Source of the DNA: Pandoraea sp.
Lineage (GTDB): Bacteria > Pseudomonadota > Gammaproteobacteria > Burkholderiales > Burkholderiaceae
Reading direction: 5' to 3'
Assembly: GCA_031291335.1 (NCBI GenBank)
Contig: JARLJF010000097.1
Coordinates: forward strand, 21,364 to 85,363
Length of the DNA: 64,000 bases
The notes under the pieces were generated by a model. It saw nothing but the letters and a program-made list of their open reading frames with translations, ran no database searches and was not told where the DNA came from. The position numbers and the translations under genes were made by a program. Positions 62,857 through 64,000 of this stretch are shown here, one piece after another. Position 1 is the stretch's first letter, and the number at the start of each line of letters is the position of its first letter.

Positions 62857-63837
62857 ATGCATTTCCCGACTTCTTTCTCAGTTCAGCAAAACACGACCGC
62901 TTCCGCCGCACAGCAGACCGCTGGTGTCGGGGGCGCCGGTCGCAACACCGACGTTGAGTCCGCGATTCCACAGGCCCCCACCGACTTGCAGATGGGGAGC
63001 TGGGACAAGTTCAAGCGGGCCGTCCATACACACAACGGCGCGCGCAATGCGGCGTTGATCGGGCAAGTTCTCAACTGCTCGGCGAGAGGCGCGGCATTAG
63101 GCATCGCCATTGCGCAAATGCCGTTCAATTGGAAGGGCTTCGTCGAAGTTCCGCTTCATGCCGTCGCCACCGGCGTAGAAATCATGAACATGATGGTCGT
63201 GGGACATATGTACATGACCGGATCTTCCACGACAGGCAAAGAAATGCGCGACGCCAATATATTCTTGACGCTCGGCAATGCCACGGATAACGCATTTCTC
63301 AAGGAGTACGCGGAATACATCAATATGGCGACCACCACGACGCCGCTCGCTGCGTCCGCCATATTCTCCGGACTGATCCCAGTCATGGAAACCCTTCGCA
63401 TCCCCGTGCCTCAAGCAATGCGCGACGTACTGGACAACAATGCCGACTCGTCGATTGTCGACACCATCGCGTCGTCATCAAGGCTGATCCAACGCTACGT
63501 GGTGACATGGTTTGTCGAGGGCCACGAGAACGCCAAGCAACGCGAGAGGAATGACTCCGGAGACACGCATGAAACGTTTGCTTTTGCGTCCGGTGAGGAC
63601 GGCTTCGAACACGTCATCGAACGACCCGACATCGCCCTGACCATTCGAGACGGCGCTGTGCAGGCAACGATCGTGACGGGCAACGATGGGGCAGGTGACA
63701 CAGAGGAAACCTCGTCGATGACATCCGACGCATCAGAGGAGTACTTTGACGCACGCTCATACCTCTCGAACGACGAGTCCGACGGTCAAGCGTCATTGTT
63801 ACCGACAACGCCGCGCACGGCGGAGACCACGGTTTAA
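62857..63837 (+). CDS. Unrecognised protein with hydrophobic core and acidic tail, possible translocator/effector
   Basis: A 326-residue protein I do not recognise. Residues 1-50 are rich in Ser, Thr, Gln and Ala, like type III secretion signals. Weakly hydrophobic stretches are at about 65-86 (ALIGQVLNCSARGAALGIAI), 98-119 (VPLHAVATGVEIMNMMVVGH) and 160-177 (TTPLAASAIFSGLIPVME). The last about 100 residues are strongly acidic and polar (DTEETSSMTSDASEEYFDAR). AAAAGGTCACT precedes the ATG, and the sequence is visibly less GC-rich than its neighbours, suggesting transfer. The preceding SycD-like gene hints that it is a translocator or effector; no function can be assigned. Confidence 0.65.
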   Translation: MHFPTSFSVQQNTTASAAQQTAGVGGAGRNTDVESAIPQAPTDLQMGSWDKFKRAVHTHNGARNAALIGQVLNCSARGAALGIAIAQMPFNWKGFVEVPLHAVATGVEIMNMMVVGHMYMTGSSTTGKEMRDANIFLTLGNATDNAFLKEYAEYINMATTTTPLAASAIFSGLIPVMETLRIPVPQAMRDVLDNNADSSIVDTIASSSRLIQRYVVTWFVEGHENAKQRERNDSGDTHETFAFASGEDGFEHVIERPDIALTIRDGAVQATIVTGNDGAGDTEETSSMTSDASEEYFDARSYLSNDESDGQASLLPTTPRTAETTV

Positions 63838-64000
63838 GGTCGGCCGCACAAACCGCGACTCGGCAGATATCGTCCCGCCCGATTTCGCATCCCATCGACC
63901 GTGCGCACATGGGCGGGTCTGCAGCACTGCGGCACGGTCGCAGTGCTGACGTCTCTGCCCCGTCGCAAGCGTCGTCTAAGCCGCATGACAATCCCGCGCA

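Overview
The window is a gene-dense, high-GC stretch of bacterial chromosome with mostly housekeeping genes. The order thrS-infC-rpmI-rplT-pheS, the ilvB-ilvN-ilvC / psd / pssA / leuA arrangement, the acetate/PHB-type genes (3-hydroxybutyrate dehydrogenase beside a 3-oxoacid CoA-transferase), and the ECF sigma-DUF3619-DUF3106-RDD cluster all point to a betaproteobacterium of the order Burkholderiales. A Pandoraea- or Burkholderia-like genome is the best guess; this is inferred from gene content and codon usage, not from a database search. No insertion sequence, prophage, CRISPR array, rRNA gene or replication origin is visible.

Layout. 1-8.3 kb (minus strand): alpha/beta hydrolase, RidA, relA, tRNA-Val, thrS, infC (with an ATC start), rpmI, rplT and a partial pheS. 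8.4-14.2 kb: ketone-body/PHB turnover (3-hydroxybutyrate dehydrogenase, scoA/scoB), a divergent PAS-LuxR regulator, a thioesterase, an orphan TRAP binding protein and an SDR. 14.4-23.2 kb: ETF-quinone oxidoreductase, a lysozyme-inhibitor-like protein, aroC, a CBS protein coupled to an MFS-acyltransferase fusion, and metY overlapping a hydrolase gene. 23.2-31.5 kb: YihY/BrkB, a WrbA-like flavoprotein, DUF2069, a GlcD-like FAD oxidase, a small MgtC-C-domain-like protein, a MerR regulator with a palindromic site, an MFS permease and MtfA. 31.6-37.1 kb: rpmE2, an ArnT-like membrane glycosyltransferase, a MATE exporter and glucarate dehydratase behind two operator-like palindromes. 37.3-40.9 kb (minus): a four-tRNA operon (Ala, Glu, Asp, Asp), pnp and rpsO.

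41.2-51.4 kb: an orphan Liv-type binding protein, a BamE-like lipoprotein, then (minus strand, in order of transcription) ilvBNC ending in a strong terminator, psd, pssA, a BON-LysM protein and leuA. This joins branched-chain amino acid and phosphatidylethanolamine synthesis. 51.9-60.6 kb (plus): a tightly overlapped ECF sigma / DUF3619 / DUF3106 set followed by RDD and a lipase-like protein, then an LpxH-like phosphoesterase, a GT4 glycosyltransferase, diacylglycerol kinase, a TetR regulator, a LOG-family phosphoribohydrolase and DUF2062. This half leans toward envelope biogenesis. 60.6-62 kb (minus): DUF924 and an AlaX-type editing protein.

62.3-63.8 kb is the one stretch that looks accessory. 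A SycD/LcrH-like TPR protein is followed by an unrecognised 326-residue protein with a Ser/Thr/Gln-rich N-terminus, hydrophobic middle segments and an acidic tail, in visibly less GC-rich DNA. The pair resembles a type III secretion class II chaperone with its hydrophobic cargo and is the best candidate for something undescribed here.
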